Shown: piece after piece, positions 44,914-54,244 of the stretch | Layout of the letters: each line of letters begins with the position of its first letter | How positions within the stretch are numbered: position 1 is the stretch's first letter | Origin: Marinagarivorans algicola | GTDB taxonomy: Bacteria; Pseudomonadota; Gammaproteobacteria; Pseudomonadales; Cellvibrionaceae | DNA length: 64,000 bases | NCBI RefSeq assembly: GCF_001292705.1 | Contig: NZ_LGAK01000001.1 | Span: 186,001 to 250,000, forward strand | Direction: 5' to 3' | Program-made: the position numbers and the translations under genes | The notes under the pieces: generated by a model | What the model saw: only the letters and a program-made list of their open reading frames with translations | What the model was told of the DNA's origin: nothing | The model's database searches: none

Positions 44914-45831
44914 ATGAAAGTTCACAATATTTTACACACCATCGGCAACACACCGCATGTGCGAGTGAATCATTTGTTTGGCGATAAAGTCGAGGTATGG
45001 ATGAAGGTTGAGCGCTCAAACCCTGGCGCCAGTATCAAAGACCGCATTGCTCTGGCGATGATTGAGCAAGCTGAAGCCGATGGCATATTGAAGACGGGCG
45101 TCGAAATTATTGAGGCAACATCAGGTAATACAGGTATTGGATTGGCCATGGTGGCAGCGGTTAAGGGTTATGCACTTACACTGGTTATGCCTGAGTCTAT
45201 GTCGATTGAGCGTCGCCAAATCATGAAAGCTTATGGGGCAAAGTTGGTATTAACACCCAAAGAGCAAGGTATGGATGGCGCTATTGAAAAAGCAAAAGCG
45301 CTTGTTGAGCAATCGGATCATGCGTGGATGCCTCAGCAATTTGATAACCCTGCCAATGTGGCCGTTCACAAATCAACAACTGCTCAAGAAATACTCAAAG
45401 ACTTCCCTGAGGGTTTGGATTATTTGATTACCGGCGTAGGGACTGGAGGTCATATTACCGGTTGTGCCGAGGTGCTCAAAACGGCTTTTCCGGCTTTGAA
45501 AGTGCTTGCTGTAGAGCCCGAAAAATCACCAGTCATTAGTGGTGGAGCAAAAGGGCCGCACAAGTTGCAGGGTATTGGTGCGGGGTTTATTCCTAGTATT
45601 TTAAATAAAGGGATACTCGATGGTACGGTGCAAGTCAGTGAAGAATCTGCCTTTGAAATGTGTACTCGAGCTGCACGCCAAGAGGGATTGTTTGTCGGTA
45701 TTTCGTCAGGTGCTAGCTTGGCGGCCGTTGCGAAAACGCTCTCCGAGATACCTACAGGCGCGCGTGTTTTAATCTTTAGTTACGATACGGGTGAGCGCTA
45801 TTTGTCGATGGAGGGCTTATTTGACGCTTAG
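44914..45831 (+). CDS. cysK: Cysteine synthase (O-acetylserine sulfhydrylase A type)
   Basis: A 305-residue PLP enzyme making cysteine from O-acetylserine and sulfide. The Schiff-base lysine is in [11 protein letters not shown], the substrate loop in [12 protein letters not shown], and the phosphate-binding loop in [18 protein letters not shown] and [12 protein letters not shown] near the end also fit. Its length and lack of a C-terminal extension fit both CysK and CysM; I favour CysK from the [10 protein letters not shown] opening, but the A/B split is not certain. No cys genes are adjacent. Confidence 0.88.
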   Translation: MKVHNILHTIGNTPHVRVNHLFGDKVEVWMKVERSNPGASIKDRIALAMIEQAEADGILKTGVEIIEATSGNTGIGLAMVAAVKGYALTLVMPESMSIERRQIMKAYGAKLVLTPKEQGMDGAIEKAKALVEQSDHAWMPQQFDNPANVAVHKSTTAQEILKDFPEGLDYLITGVGTGGHITGCAEVLKTAFPALKVLAVEPEKSPVISGGAKGPHKLQGIGAGFIPSILNKGILDGTVQVSEESAFEMCTRAARQEGLFVGISSGASLAAVAKTLSEIPTGARVLIFSYDTGERYLSMEGLFDA

Positions 45832-46038
45832 CGACCGAGTATCGCTGTTGAATATAACGATGGCATATAAAAAATCGGTACCTATTTCGCCCCCCCATTT
45901 TGTGGGATTTGTCAGCTTGCCTTAGGGGGGATAAGTACCGTTATGTTATTGTTTATTGTCGATGTCATCGAAAGGCTACGCATTTAAAAAATTGGACTAC
46001 ACTCAGAGTAATTCGATATAAATGTGGTGGCCTTTTTT

Positions 46039-46782
46039 ATGCTTTATCTATTTGCTGGTTTAGCGCTGCTGTTTTTAATAACAACGCTTTTTTTGGCAGT
46101 GAACCACGCTCATTTACGTAAAAGTCTCGATGTGGCGCAGGATGAACTAGCGCAAGACCAGCAACGCTTACGCGATATGCAGGCAGAGCTGAGCGCTGCC
46201 GTTAAATTGCAAGCCCCTGCCTCTTGTGAGTCTGATTTTGAACAGCTCACCCAGCAGTATAATAGCTTGAATACACAATTTGAAAACTGTAATGAACGTT
46301 GCTTACAGGCAGAAAGTGAGCTTGCTCAAGCTAAAATTGAATTGAATAACTATAGCAGTCAGCAAAGTAATAATGAGGTAGTGCTGCAAGGCTTAGTGAA
46401 AGAAATGGAGCGTTTAAAAGATTTACTATTAACCTTTGAGCGATGGAATGCTGAGCTGACGGCATTAATTGACCATAATAAAATGATGCAAGCGCAAAAT
46501 GAAGGTTTTAGTACTATTGTTAAACAAACGATTATTCTAGCGCTTAATGCGAGTATTGAAGCTGCTTGCGCTGGCGAATATGGGCGAGGTTTTGCGGTGG
46601 TTGCCGATGAGGTGCGCTCGTTGGCGGTAAAGTCGGAAAATTTAAATAATGAATATAAATCACATTTATCTAAAAACGAAGTCATTACGATTTCTACTTT
46701 TCAAGATATTCAAGCCAGTAGCCAATTGATCCTCACAGCGATCAATAATTTCTCGAGTCGTTTGAATCAAATACAGCTTTAG
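46039..46782 (+). CDS. Minimal methyl-accepting chemotaxis-type signalling protein
   Basis: A 247-residue protein with one membrane helix (about residues 2-22), a coiled coil to about residue 130, and a truncated MCP signalling tip: [20 protein letters not shown] followed by [11 protein letters not shown]. There is no periplasmic sensor and no HAMP domain. The cytoplasmic bundle is shorter than in normal MCPs, so contact with standard CheA/CheW arrays is doubtful. ATG 46039 has GGTGG upstream; a GTG at 46024 is an alternative. First gene of a cassette with a CheX-like and a CheY-like gene. Confidence 0.82.
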   Translation: MLYLFAGLALLFLITTLFLAVNHAHLRKSLDVAQDELAQDQQRLRDMQAELSAAVKLQAPASCESDFEQLTQQYNSLNTQFENCNERCLQAESELAQAKIELNNYSSQQSNNEVVLQGLVKEMERLKDLLLTFERWNAELTALIDHNKMMQAQNEGFSTIVKQTIILALNASIEAACAGEYGRGFAVVADEVRSLAVKSENLNNEYKSHLSKNEVITISTFQDIQASSQLILTAINNFSSRLNQIQL

Positions 46783-46845
46783 CCTTGGTGATATCGTCAG
46801 CAATGTGGCTGAGCAAGCATAACGAAATACCATGAAGGACAATTT

Positions 46846-47430
46846 ATGGCTTACTCTTTACGCTCTCAAGAATGTTTTAATAAAGTATTGACGCATTCTT
46901 TGCGATCGGCTGCAAGTGATATTTTAGATGCTTCTAGCTTGAGTGAATCGGCCGCGAATGATGCTGATTTATCCAAGCATGTTATGTCGCGCATCATGTT
47001 AACGATTGCAGGTATTGATTTTAGAATTACATTTTTATTGCATTATGCTGATAGTCAAGCCATACGCGGCATTATTAAGTCGACCATTAGTGAAGAGGGT
47101 GTGCCAGCTTCATCAGTCGAGCACAGTGAAGAGCTTGATGCTTATTTTTTAGAAATGGGTAATCGATTGTGCGGCGAAGCTAAGCGATTGTGTTATGAAA
47201 GTTTTGACCACTTAGGTATGTCTACGCCATGTGTTTTGTCAGAAAGAACAACGCTTGCCGATATGCATAATGATGATTTGAAATGTGAAGGTCATGTTGT
47301 TTTTCAGCAGATGGATAAAACGCTGATGGCGGGTAGTGTCTTTGTGTATAGCAAGGGTGATTTAGAGCTTGCATTGGATGAATCGCATTTTGCTGAGCAA
47401 GAAGGCACAGGTGAACTAGAATTTTTTTAG
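46846..47430 (+). CDS. CheX-like chemotaxis phosphatase-family protein
   Basis: A 194-residue soluble protein. It carries one ExxN motif, Glu103 and Asn106 in FLEMGNRLCGE, the catalytic signature by which CheX/CheC dephosphorylate CheY-P. Downstream helices and strands fit a CheX-like fold, but overall similarity is modest. The acidic C-terminus (QEGTGELEFF) is unusual. It lies 63 bases after the MCP-like gene and 155 before the cheY-like gene, the expected phosphatase-substrate pairing. Confidence 0.72.
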   Translation: MAYSLRSQECFNKVLTHSLRSAASDILDASSLSESAANDADLSKHVMSRIMLTIAGIDFRITFLLHYADSQAIRGIIKSTISEEGVPASSVEHSEELDAYFLEMGNRLCGEAKRLCYESFDHLGMSTPCVLSERTTLADMHNDDLKCEGHVVFQQMDKTLMAGSVFVYSKGDLELALDESHFAEQEGTGELEFF

Positions 47431-47585
47431 GCGAACTCTTTTGCCTATGGCTTTATGATTTGGGTATTTACACGCATGTTAACTATGAAGTGCTATAAAG
47501 CAGCGTGTGATAAAAAGAAGTGTTATAAAATTTTTTATAAAGAAGTCTTATACAACGAGAAATTGCCTATTTGGAGGGCGAAAAT

Positions 47586-47951
47586 ATGGCTGAAGTTTTA
47601 GTGGTCGATGATTCTGCAACTGTGCGTAATGAAGTTAGTGGTTTTTTGGCTTCGCAAGGCATTAATGTTGACACTGCTTGTGATGGGCAGGATGGCTTGG
47701 GTAAAATTCAAGCTGATGGTGGGTTAAAACTGGTTATTTGTGATGTGAATATGCCGCGTATGGATGGCTTGACAATGTGTGAGAAAGTGAGGGCTGCAGG
47801 TAACACCGCGCTCCCTATTATTATGTTAACCACAGAGAGCGACCCGAGCATGAAAGAGCGCGGTAAAGCGGCAGGCGTTAAAGGTTGGATTATTAAACCT
47901 TTTAATGGCCAGGCGGCATTGGGTGGTATTAAATCGTTACTGGGCAAATAA
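47586..47951 (+). CDS. CheY-like single-domain response regulator
   Basis: A 121-residue receiver domain. Acidic pocket Asp8-Asp9, phosphoacceptor Asp53 (VICDVNMPRMDG), switch Thr82/83 (MLTTESDP) and Lys104 (WIIKPF) are all in place. No output domain. GGAGG sits eight bases before ATG 47586; the in-frame TTG at 47571 overlaps that site. With the CheX-like and MCP-like proteins it forms a small signalling set with no histidine kinase nearby. Confidence 0.92.
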   Translation: MAEVLVVDDSATVRNEVSGFLASQGINVDTACDGQDGLGKIQADGGLKLVICDVNMPRMDGLTMCEKVRAAGNTALPIIMLTTESDPSMKERGKAAGVKGWIIKPFNGQAALGGIKSLLGK

Positions 47952-48078
47952 TAAAAGCCTAAAGGCAAATATGTCTTTAATACGGCTACGCTAAAAGCCT
48001 TTGGTCTGCTGGCGCGTGAACGCTAGCTGCTAAGCGTGCTAATGACATGAAGTTGTACTTGTAGTCAAACTGAGTACT

Positions 48079-48181
48079 ATGGATAAAGTGCTATCGATAA
48101 AGCACGATGGATAAAGCACTGAGTCAAAAGGGTTTAGCATGATGCGCTAAGCCCTTTCTAACCTTCTAACCTTCCAACCTT
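48079..48181. repeat. Two adjacent short tandem-repeat sets
   Basis: ATGGATAAAGTGCT, ATCGATAAAGCACG and ATGGATAAAGCACT form three 14-bp units at 48079-48120. At 48158-48181 the 8-mers CTAACCTT, CTAACCTT and CCAACCTT follow. Both sit in the 297-base gap between the cheY-like gene and ubiG, which holds no gene. Confidence 0.8.
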
Positions 48182-48248
48182 CGAGCCAAGCTGAAAAACG
48201 TGACTATATAGCACTGAATAGTTGCCGCTCCCTTTGGTTTTACATGGC

Positions 48249-49001
48249 CTAATGCGGTGACTGTTTGACAGCGTGGATAATATAATTAATTGCGACAGTA
48301 TCAGCTTCTTTAAATTTTTGCGTCAAAGGGTTGTAGCTCAGGCCAGTAATTTTTTTGACCGATAGGCCTGTTTGTCGGCATGCATGACTGAGTTCGGCGG
48401 GGGTGATAAATTTAGTGTAGTCGTGAGTGCCGCGCGGCAATAAATTGGCAATATATTCTGCCCCCAATACAGCAATTAAATAGGCCATGGGCGTGCGGTT
48501 AAGGGTTGAAAAAAAGACGCTGCCACCGGGCTTCACGAGAGTGGCGCAGGCGTTAATCACACTTTGTGGATCGGGTACATGCTCCAGCATTTCTAAGCTG
48601 CAGACGATGTCGTAAGTATTGGCGTTATTGTGAGCATGCTCTTCGGCGGTTGTTTGATGATAATTAATCGTTAGGCCGCTTTGCTCGGCATGCATGCGGG
48701 CAACCTCTAAAGGTGCCTTGCCCATATCAATCCCGGTAACTTCTGCGCCGCGATGGGTGAGTGCTTCGCTCAATAAGCCGCCACCGCAACCCACATCGAG
48801 TGTCTTTTTGCCTGCTACGTGACTTAAGCGGTCAATAAAATTGGCGCGCACGGGATTCATTTGGTGGAGCGGTTTAAATTCACCGTTAGCGTCCCACCAG
48901 CGACTGGCGGCGCGTTCAAATTTTGCGATTTCACTCGGGTCGACATTGTGTGAGGTATCGGTCGGCTCGTGCAGTGTAGATTTGGGCATCATAAGGTCCA
49001 T
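48249..49001 (-). CDS. ubiG: Ubiquinone biosynthesis O-methyltransferase
   Basis: A 250-residue SAM-dependent enzyme that performs both O-methylations in ubiquinone synthesis. It has the UbiG opening EIAKFERAASRWWDANGEFK followed by PLHQMNPVRANFI, the SAM site LDVGCGGGLLSE, and CSLEMLEHVPDP. The start could be the Met at 49001 or the Met pair three codons on. It lies 61 bases downstream of the deaminase gene, a neighbourhood also known from Pseudomonas. Confidence 0.95.
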   Translation of the reverse strand: MDLMMPKSTLHEPTDTSHNVDPSEIAKFERAASRWWDANGEFKPLHQMNPVRANFIDRLSHVAGKKTLDVGCGGGLLSEALTHRGAEVTGIDMGKAPLEVARMHAEQSGLTINYHQTTAEEHAHNNANTYDIVCSLEMLEHVPDPQSVINACATLVKPGGSVFFSTLNRTPMAYLIAVLGAEYIANLLPRGTHDYTKFITPAELSHACRQTGLSVKKITGLSYNPLTQKFKEADTVAINYIIHAVKQSPH

Positions 49002-49062
49002 GGTTATCTAGTCGTATTGAGAGGGTGAGCGTCTTGGCCTTTTTGTTTTTAATTTCTAACGG

Positions 49063-50391
49063 TTAACTGATTTTGGTCGCCCAAGCTTTGGCTCTATGTT
49101 TAATATTATCTTCGTTGAGTGTACACAATTTCCCGTCTTGCAGTAGTCGTTTACCCTCAACCCAGACATCACTCACTTGTCGACTTTGATGGGTGTAGAC
49201 CAGCTGCGAGGCGAGGTTGTACAGCGGTAAGCTGCTCAGGTCATCGAGTTTAATTGCAATAGCATCACAGGCTTTACCGATATCTAAACTCCCTGTTAAG
49301 TGCCCTATACCGAGCGCTTTGGCGCCGCCGAGCGTAGCCATATGCAAAGCCTGGTAGGCGTTAATGGCCGAGGCGCTATTGGCCGATAGTTTACCTATTA
49401 GTGCGGCGGTGTGCAGTTCGCCAAATAGGTCTAAATCATTATTGCTGGCGGCTCCGTCGGTGCCTAAGCCTACCGTAATGCCTGCATCAAGTAGCTGCTG
49501 AGTAGGACACAAGCCGCTGGCTAGCTTAAGGTTGGACTCGGGGCAATGTATGACGCTAGCGCCGCTCTGACTAAGCCGTTCTATGTCGTGATCATTAAGA
49601 GTGGTCATGTGTACGCATTGGGTGAGCGGCGTGATGACACCTAATTTGTGCAGGCGACTGATAGGTCGTTCGCCGGTGTTTCGTATCGCCTCGCTGACTT
49701 CTTGTGCGGTTTCGTGTAAATGGACCTGAATGGGTGCTTGCCGTTCGGCGCTGAGTATGCCAATACGCTCAAATATTTCGTCACTCACAGTATAGGGGGC
49801 ATGGGGTCCAAAACCGACGGTAATACGCTCAATATCGAGGTAGCGATCATGCAGCGCAAGGCATTTGTTGATGGCTTCATCTGGAGTGCGAGCACAGGGT
49901 GTTGGAAAGTCTAAGATAGGGCAAGTTATTTGTGCGCGTATACCACTAGTGTGGGCAACCTGTGCGCTGGTTTCTGGGTAAAAATACATATCGCTGTAAC
50001 AGGTCGTGCCGCTTTTGAGCATTTCAGCGATGGCTAATTCGGTTCCGTCCTGCACAAAGTGCTCATTCACCCAGCGGTTCTCGGCAGGCCAAATATACTC
50101 CTGTAGCCATTGTGTTAATGGTAGGTCATCGGCGTAGCCGCGCAATAGCGTCATAGCGCTATGGCCGTGCGCATTAATGAGCCCAGGCATGAGTACATGC
50201 TCACTGAGAATAATATGATCTTGTGGTGTATAGGTTTTATGCGCCTGTGCGGTAGGGCTAATCGCAATGATTTTACCCTTATCGACAATTAAACTGCAGT
50301 TGTTAAAAACGCGGGCATCGGAGCCTACAGGCAGTATTTTGGCGGGGCTAATCATCAGCTCGACCGCTTGCGGTAAGGGGTGACTTGGCAT
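49063..50391 (-). CDS. mtaD: 5-methylthioadenosine/S-adenosylhomocysteine deaminase-type amidohydrolase
   Basis: A 442-residue metal-dependent hydrolase of the TRZ/ATZ family. Metal ligands are visible in LINAHGHSAMTLL (HxH), VHLHET, HCPESN and LGTDGAASNNDL. Family members deaminate 5-methylthioadenosine or S-adenosylhomocysteine, products of SAM use, but relatives act on guanine or other purines, so the substrate is not certain. AAGG lies eight bases before the start. Probably co-transcribed with ubiG, a SAM-dependent methyltransferase. Confidence 0.87.
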   Translation of the reverse strand: MPSHPLPQAVELMISPAKILPVGSDARVFNNCSLIVDKGKIIAISPTAQAHKTYTPQDHIILSEHVLMPGLINAHGHSAMTLLRGYADDLPLTQWLQEYIWPAENRWVNEHFVQDGTELAIAEMLKSGTTCYSDMYFYPETSAQVAHTSGIRAQITCPILDFPTPCARTPDEAINKCLALHDRYLDIERITVGFGPHAPYTVSDEIFERIGILSAERQAPIQVHLHETAQEVSEAIRNTGERPISRLHKLGVITPLTQCVHMTTLNDHDIERLSQSGASVIHCPESNLKLASGLCPTQQLLDAGITVGLGTDGAASNNDLDLFGELHTAALIGKLSANSASAINAYQALHMATLGGAKALGIGHLTGSLDIGKACDAIAIKLDDLSSLPLYNLASQLVYTHQSRQVSDVWVEGKRLLQDGKLCTLNEDNIKHRAKAWATKIS

Positions 50392-50545
50392 GCTTAACCT
50401 TATTAGCTTATGGCTTATTGCGTTGAACTTAGGCTAGAGGCTTGCACACCAGTGTGACAACGGATATGTGAGTCTCACCAGGGGCAGGCCCTAGGCCACG
50501 GCCTGTATTGAGCGAGCTATGCGGCTCGCTCTTAGTGTTTTATCA

Positions 50546-51520
50546 CTAGTGAAGCTTGTCCTCATCAGGAAAAATTTTGTCCAAGTCTTCGCGTTTTAAC
50601 GTGTAAAACTGACCACAAAATTGACAATCAATGTTAATGGCGGTTTGTTCTTCAATTAAGGCGTAGGCATCAGCCTTACCCAGTGCAACGACAGCATTTT
50701 CACTGCGTTCTTGTGAGCAACTGCAACGAAATAGGGTGGGAACACTGCCGCTAATATGCAATTTGAATTCGTGAAATAAGCGCGTCAGTTGGGTTTGATG
50801 AGGAAGTGTTAGGCTTTCTTGCGCCGTGAGTGTATCGGCAAGTACCTCAAGCGTATGCCATTGCTCTTGTTGTGTGGCGCGTTCGGTTTTGGCTTGCTCG
50901 GCACTGGCAGGTAGTGCTTGCAAAAAGAAGCCGCCGGCATGAGTTGCATCACTAAATAGCCATAATTTGGTGGCGAGTTGTTCGGATTGACTAAAATAGT
51001 AACTTAAGCATTCAGCAATGTTTTTGCCTTCTATAGGTACAATGCCCTGGTAGCGTTGACCTTGTTCGGGGTCGATGGTGAGTGTCAGCACGCCGTTGCC
51101 CACTAGCTCTCTTAGGTTTTTACCCTCTAGCATGCTGCCGTCAATTGTTGTGCCGTCGGCCTCTTGGCGCAAGCGTACAATACCGCGCAAATGCCTTTCG
51201 TGGGTGGCTTCGGCCATAATTAAAGGCAGGTCGCCATCACCGCGAATTTGTAGTGTTAGTAGCCCTTCAAATTTTAAAATACCCGCTAGTAACGCTGCAC
51301 TGCTTAAAAATTGTGCCAGTAAGGCTTGCGCGCTGCTGGGGAGATCTTGATGGGCAACGGCTTCTTCGACGCTCTGATTGAGGGTAATCATTTCGCCGCG
51401 CATATCGCAGTCATCAAAGTAGAAGCGCGTGATGGTGTCGGTGCTAGTATGTTTGGTATCGGTCATGTGGTTAGTCATATCGGTCAGTGGTGTATTCGGT
51501 GGCGGCATGGCATTGCTCAT
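50546..51520 (-). CDS. hslO: Redox-regulated chaperone Hsp33
   Basis: A 324-residue cytoplasmic holdase activated by oxidation. The C-terminal redox switch has the zinc-binding CxC (FRCSCSQER) and CxxC (DCQFCGQFY) pairs. The N-terminal domain starts after about 30 weakly conserved residues with ITRFYFDDCDMRGEMITLN. The ATG at 51520 is preferred to the adjacent GTG. hslR follows upstream on the same strand, the standard hslRO neighbourhood. Confidence 0.95.
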   Translation of the reverse strand: MSNAMPPPNTPLTDMTNHMTDTKHTSTDTITRFYFDDCDMRGEMITLNQSVEEAVAHQDLPSSAQALLAQFLSSAALLAGILKFEGLLTLQIRGDGDLPLIMAEATHERHLRGIVRLRQEADGTTIDGSMLEGKNLRELVGNGVLTLTIDPEQGQRYQGIVPIEGKNIAECLSYYFSQSEQLATKLWLFSDATHAGGFFLQALPASAEQAKTERATQQEQWHTLEVLADTLTAQESLTLPHQTQLTRLFHEFKLHISGSVPTLFRCSCSQERSENAVVALGKADAYALIEEQTAINIDCQFCGQFYTLKREDLDKIFPDEDKLH

Positions 51521-51586
51521 CACGGGTAAGGGGCTTTATTCTTGAGGGTTCCTTTTCAAGGCTCTTCAGCATAGAGTCAGCGATGA

Positions 51587-51994
51587 TTACCCATCGTCTT
51601 GGTGAATATTCATGAAGCGATGAATTTGCCGGCGCTGTTTTTTATTGGGGCGGCTCTCGTGCTGGCTAGCCGATAAGCCCGCGGCTTTGCGATCTAGGGC
51701 CATGGCTTCGCGCTTGGCAATGCTTTGTGCGGTTTCTTGATACAGTAAGGCGGCCTCGGGTGCGCCACGTCTATGCTCTGACAGCCCTGTTACGAGCACC
51801 TGCTTTTGAATATGCGATTGGGTGATACTTAGCCGCATATTGAGCTGTATCTCTTTGCTGGGTTTGACGCGAGCGCCATCGAGATGTACTTTGCCGCCGT
51901 CTATAGCTTGTTTAGCTAAGCTACGAGTTTTGTAAAAGCGAGCAGCCCAAAGCCATTTATCAATGCGTACGCGAGAGAGTGAATTATCGGTCAT
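51587..51994 (-). CDS. hslR: Ribosome-associated heat shock protein Hsp15
   Basis: A 135-residue S4-domain RNA-binding protein that recycles free 50S subunits carrying nascent chains. It opens VRIDKWLWAARFYKTRSLAK with the S4 fold continuing through GGKVHLDGARVKPSKEI. The C-terminus is basic (RPNKKQRRQIHRF). It lies between hslO and yrfG on the same strand, the gene order known in enterobacteria (yrfG-hslR-hslO). Confidence 0.95.
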   Translation of the reverse strand: MTDNSLSRVRIDKWLWAARFYKTRSLAKQAIDGGKVHLDGARVKPSKEIQLNMRLSITQSHIQKQVLVTGLSEHRRGAPEAALLYQETAQSIAKREAMALDRKAAGLSASQHESRPNKKQRRQIHRFMNIHQDDG

Positions 51995-52101
51995 GGTGTT
52001 TGTCTGTCATGATATATTTATTGGCCGGAATTACGAGGGAGCCTGCTTTTTGGTTGTATCGCGCATGCTCATAATGTATGGCTGGCCTGAGTTTTGTGGG
52101 T

Positions 52102-52803
52102 TTAAATAATTTCATCAAAGTCTTTAATATAAAGGCAGTGTTGTTGGCACGGTGGGCGAGGGGCTTTTTGTGAGTCGGGGTGAGTAATACACACCAAGTG
52201 CTTAATGCCAAATTCGCCTGCTTTACCTACAATGCGGGGGGTATCATCAATAAACAAGGTGCGAGTAGGGTCAAAGTGCTCTGCACGGTGTAGATGCTGC
52301 CAAAATTGCGGCGATTCTTTGGGAAGTTGATAATCGTGCGATGAAATGACTAAGTCTAGCCATTGATCTATGGCGGTAACCTCTAATTTAAGCTGTAAGC
52401 CACGGCGGTGGGCATTGGTGACTAAGATGACTTTTTTATGCTGGCTTTTTAAAAAGGCTAAAAACCGTTGAGTGTGTGGACGCTGTTTGATTTTGTGGCT
52501 GATTTCGCGTTTGAGTGTCGTGATGTCCATTTGCACCAGTTCACTCCAGTGGTCTAGGCAATACCATTGTAGCGTGCCTTCATAGGCTTGAATGTGTTGG
52601 TGCAGTGTTTCGCGCGCTTGTTGCTCATCTATTTTATGGTGCTCAGCGTAGCGCGTAGGCAGATGCTCTAGCCAAAAATAGTTATCAAAGTGTAAATCCA
52701 GTAGTGTACCGTCCATATCCAGTAATACGGTGTCAATCGCTGGCCAATCAATAGGGCTTTTAGTGTCAGTTTGTACTTGTTGGGTATCTTGTGGCTCAGT
52801 CAT
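52102..52803 (-). CDS. yrfG: HAD-family GMP/IMP nucleotidase
   Basis: A 233-residue HAD hydrolase removing phosphate from purine nucleotides. Motif I is LLDMDGTLLDLHFDNYFWLE, motif II ILVTNAH, motif III near LVISSHDYQLPKES, and motif IV LFIDDTPRIV. Length and the HFDNYFWLEHLP cap sequence fit YrfG. It is divergent from nudE, the same arrangement as in E. coli. Confidence 0.93.
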   Translation of the reverse strand: MTEPQDTQQVQTDTKSPIDWPAIDTVLLDMDGTLLDLHFDNYFWLEHLPTRYAEHHKIDEQQARETLHQHIQAYEGTLQWYCLDHWSELVQMDITTLKREISHKIKQRPHTQRFLAFLKSQHKKVILVTNAHRRGLQLKLEVTAIDQWLDLVISSHDYQLPKESPQFWQHLHRAEHFDPTRTLFIDDTPRIVGKAGEFGIKHLVCITHPDSQKAPRPPCQQHCLYIKDFDEII

Positions 52804-52868
52804 AATGGCTCAATATTCTTTTAGCGCGGAAGTCAGCGTGCAATACGTCATAAAACGGAGCTACTAGT

Positions 52869-53420
52869 ATGCCTACCCCCCCCAAAATATTAAAGCGCGA
52901 AGCGGTCTGTCACAGCCGTTTATTTAAAGTAGAAGCTGTGCAGTTGCAATTTAGCAATGGTGTTGTGCGAGATTACGAGCGGTTGCTGGGTCAGCATGCG
53001 GCGGTGATTATTGTACCCATTATAGAAGGGGCTAATGGACTTGAAGTTGTTTTGGTGCGTGAATATGGCGCAGGCCTTGATCGCTATGAGCTGGCGTTAC
53101 CAAAAGGGAAGGTTGATGCCGGAGAGAGTTTTGAGCAAGCGGCCAACCGCGAGCTACAAGAGGAGGCTGGTTTTATGGCGGCCCAATTAACACCGCTCAA
53201 GTGTATGAGCCAGTCGCCAAGCTATATGCAGCACAGCACGCAAATTGTATTGGCTGAGCAGTTAACGCCGAGTTGGCTAGAAGGCGATGAGCCCGAGCCT
53301 ATGGACGTTGAGCATTATCCACTGTCGGACCTTAATGCCTTAATCGCCAAAGACGATATGACCGAGGCGCGCTCAATTGCCGCCTTATTTTTAGCGAAAG
53401 CGTACTTAGAAGCCCGGTAG
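52869..53420 (+). CDS. nudE: ADP compounds hydrolase NudE
   Basis: A 183-residue Nudix hydrolase acting on ADP-ribose, NADH and diadenosine polyphosphates. The Nudix box GKVDAGESFEQAANRELQEE with AGF is complete. The N-terminus (PKILKREAVCHSRLFKVEAV) fits NudE. GGAG precedes the ATG by nine bases. Divergent from yrfG across 65 bases. Confidence 0.93.
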   Translation: MPTPPKILKREAVCHSRLFKVEAVQLQFSNGVVRDYERLLGQHAAVIIVPIIEGANGLEVVLVREYGAGLDRYELALPKGKVDAGESFEQAANRELQEEAGFMAAQLTPLKCMSQSPSYMQHSTQIVLAEQLTPSWLEGDEPEPMDVEHYPLSDLNALIAKDDMTEARSIAALFLAKAYLEAR

Positions 53421-53750
53421 TACAGTCATGAACGATGTATACGTGCCGCAATCGCTGGCCTGCTGTGAGTCAATGGGCATCATGTCGCTGCCAAATTATT
53501 GGCGGTGTTAAGCAGCGTTTTGCGCACTGTGAGTGTGCTAAAAATATTGGCACGCTTCTCGTTATCGCTCCGTATTTTTGCTGCTTTGTGTCGGTATTAT
53601 TCGCTATGATTGTTTATCTTGGTCTTGGTGCTCGGTTATTGCTTGGTGCTCGGTTATTGATAGGGGCGATCTTTTGGTGGTTATCTTGTACCAATATGCT
53701 GGCAAGGCCACGGTCACCCACCCTCCATCTGTGTAAAGGGCTTAAAATCA
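53421..53750. other. Intergenic stretch with an 18-bp tandem duplication
   Basis: CTTGGTGCTCGGTTATTG occurs twice in perfect tandem at 53624-53641 and 53642-53659. A frame across it (53435-53845) would encode a repeated hydrophobic segment but overlaps the better-supported small gene at 53751, so I see no gene here. Confidence 0.6.
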
Positions 53751-53981
53751 ATGCGTTATTTATCAAATACAACGACAGGCATATTAGGTGCGCTCGGCGC
53801 CGATCTCAACGATACTCGATTGCTGAAATTGCAATTGACGCGTGAAATTGCGTCTTTAGAGGGTCAGTTGTTTCGCCTGAAGACGCGCAATGATGTGATT
53901 GATTACACAACAATCGAAACCTACGAAGAGATGCTTTTAAGCCGCCAGCGCATCCTTGAAACACTTAGCTGGGATGAGTAG
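53751..53981 (+). CDS. Small helical protein of unknown function
   Basis: A 76-residue frame starting ATG 53751 with AAGGG about ten bases upstream. The product is polar and predicted helical (RLLKLQLTREIASLEGQLFR then LKTRNDVIDYTTIETYEEML), compatible with a coiled coil. It has no signal peptide and no Cys. I do not recognise it. Codon balance looks gene-like, but independent conservation is unproven. The following 263 bases to gspA appear empty. Confidence 0.5.
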   Translation: MRYLSNTTTGILGALGADLNDTRLLKLQLTREIASLEGQLFRLKTRNDVIDYTTIETYEEMLLSRQRILETLSWDE

Positions 53982-54244
53982 CACCTGTGTATAAAAAGAC
54001 ACGCAATGGCATCACCCCCTTAAAATACGCTTTTTTTGTGGCTAAAATTTGCTTATTACATCATTAATGCTTGGTTTTTTGCCTATTGCCGAGTAATCAC
54101 GCTATCATCGCCAAAATTTTTATGCTTTAGCAAATTAGTGGGGTGGCATAGTCGGGTTGCGAGTCGTAATTGGGCTGTTATGTGTCGTGACCACTTTGTT
54201 GGCTAGTTATCTCTTTCGACTATTCAGGGTGAATGATCTAGTTT

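Noticed and set aside
48200-48230. Further MITE ends: CTGAATAGTT at about 48214 and ACTATTCAGGG at about 54219
   Set aside because: Ten- or eleven-base matches to one end only, with no partner end at 210 bp and no internal blocks.
53435-53845. 136-codon frame after nudE with a repeated LGAR hydrophobic stretch
   Set aside because: The repeat is the 18-bp DNA duplication and the frame overlaps the better small gene at 53751.
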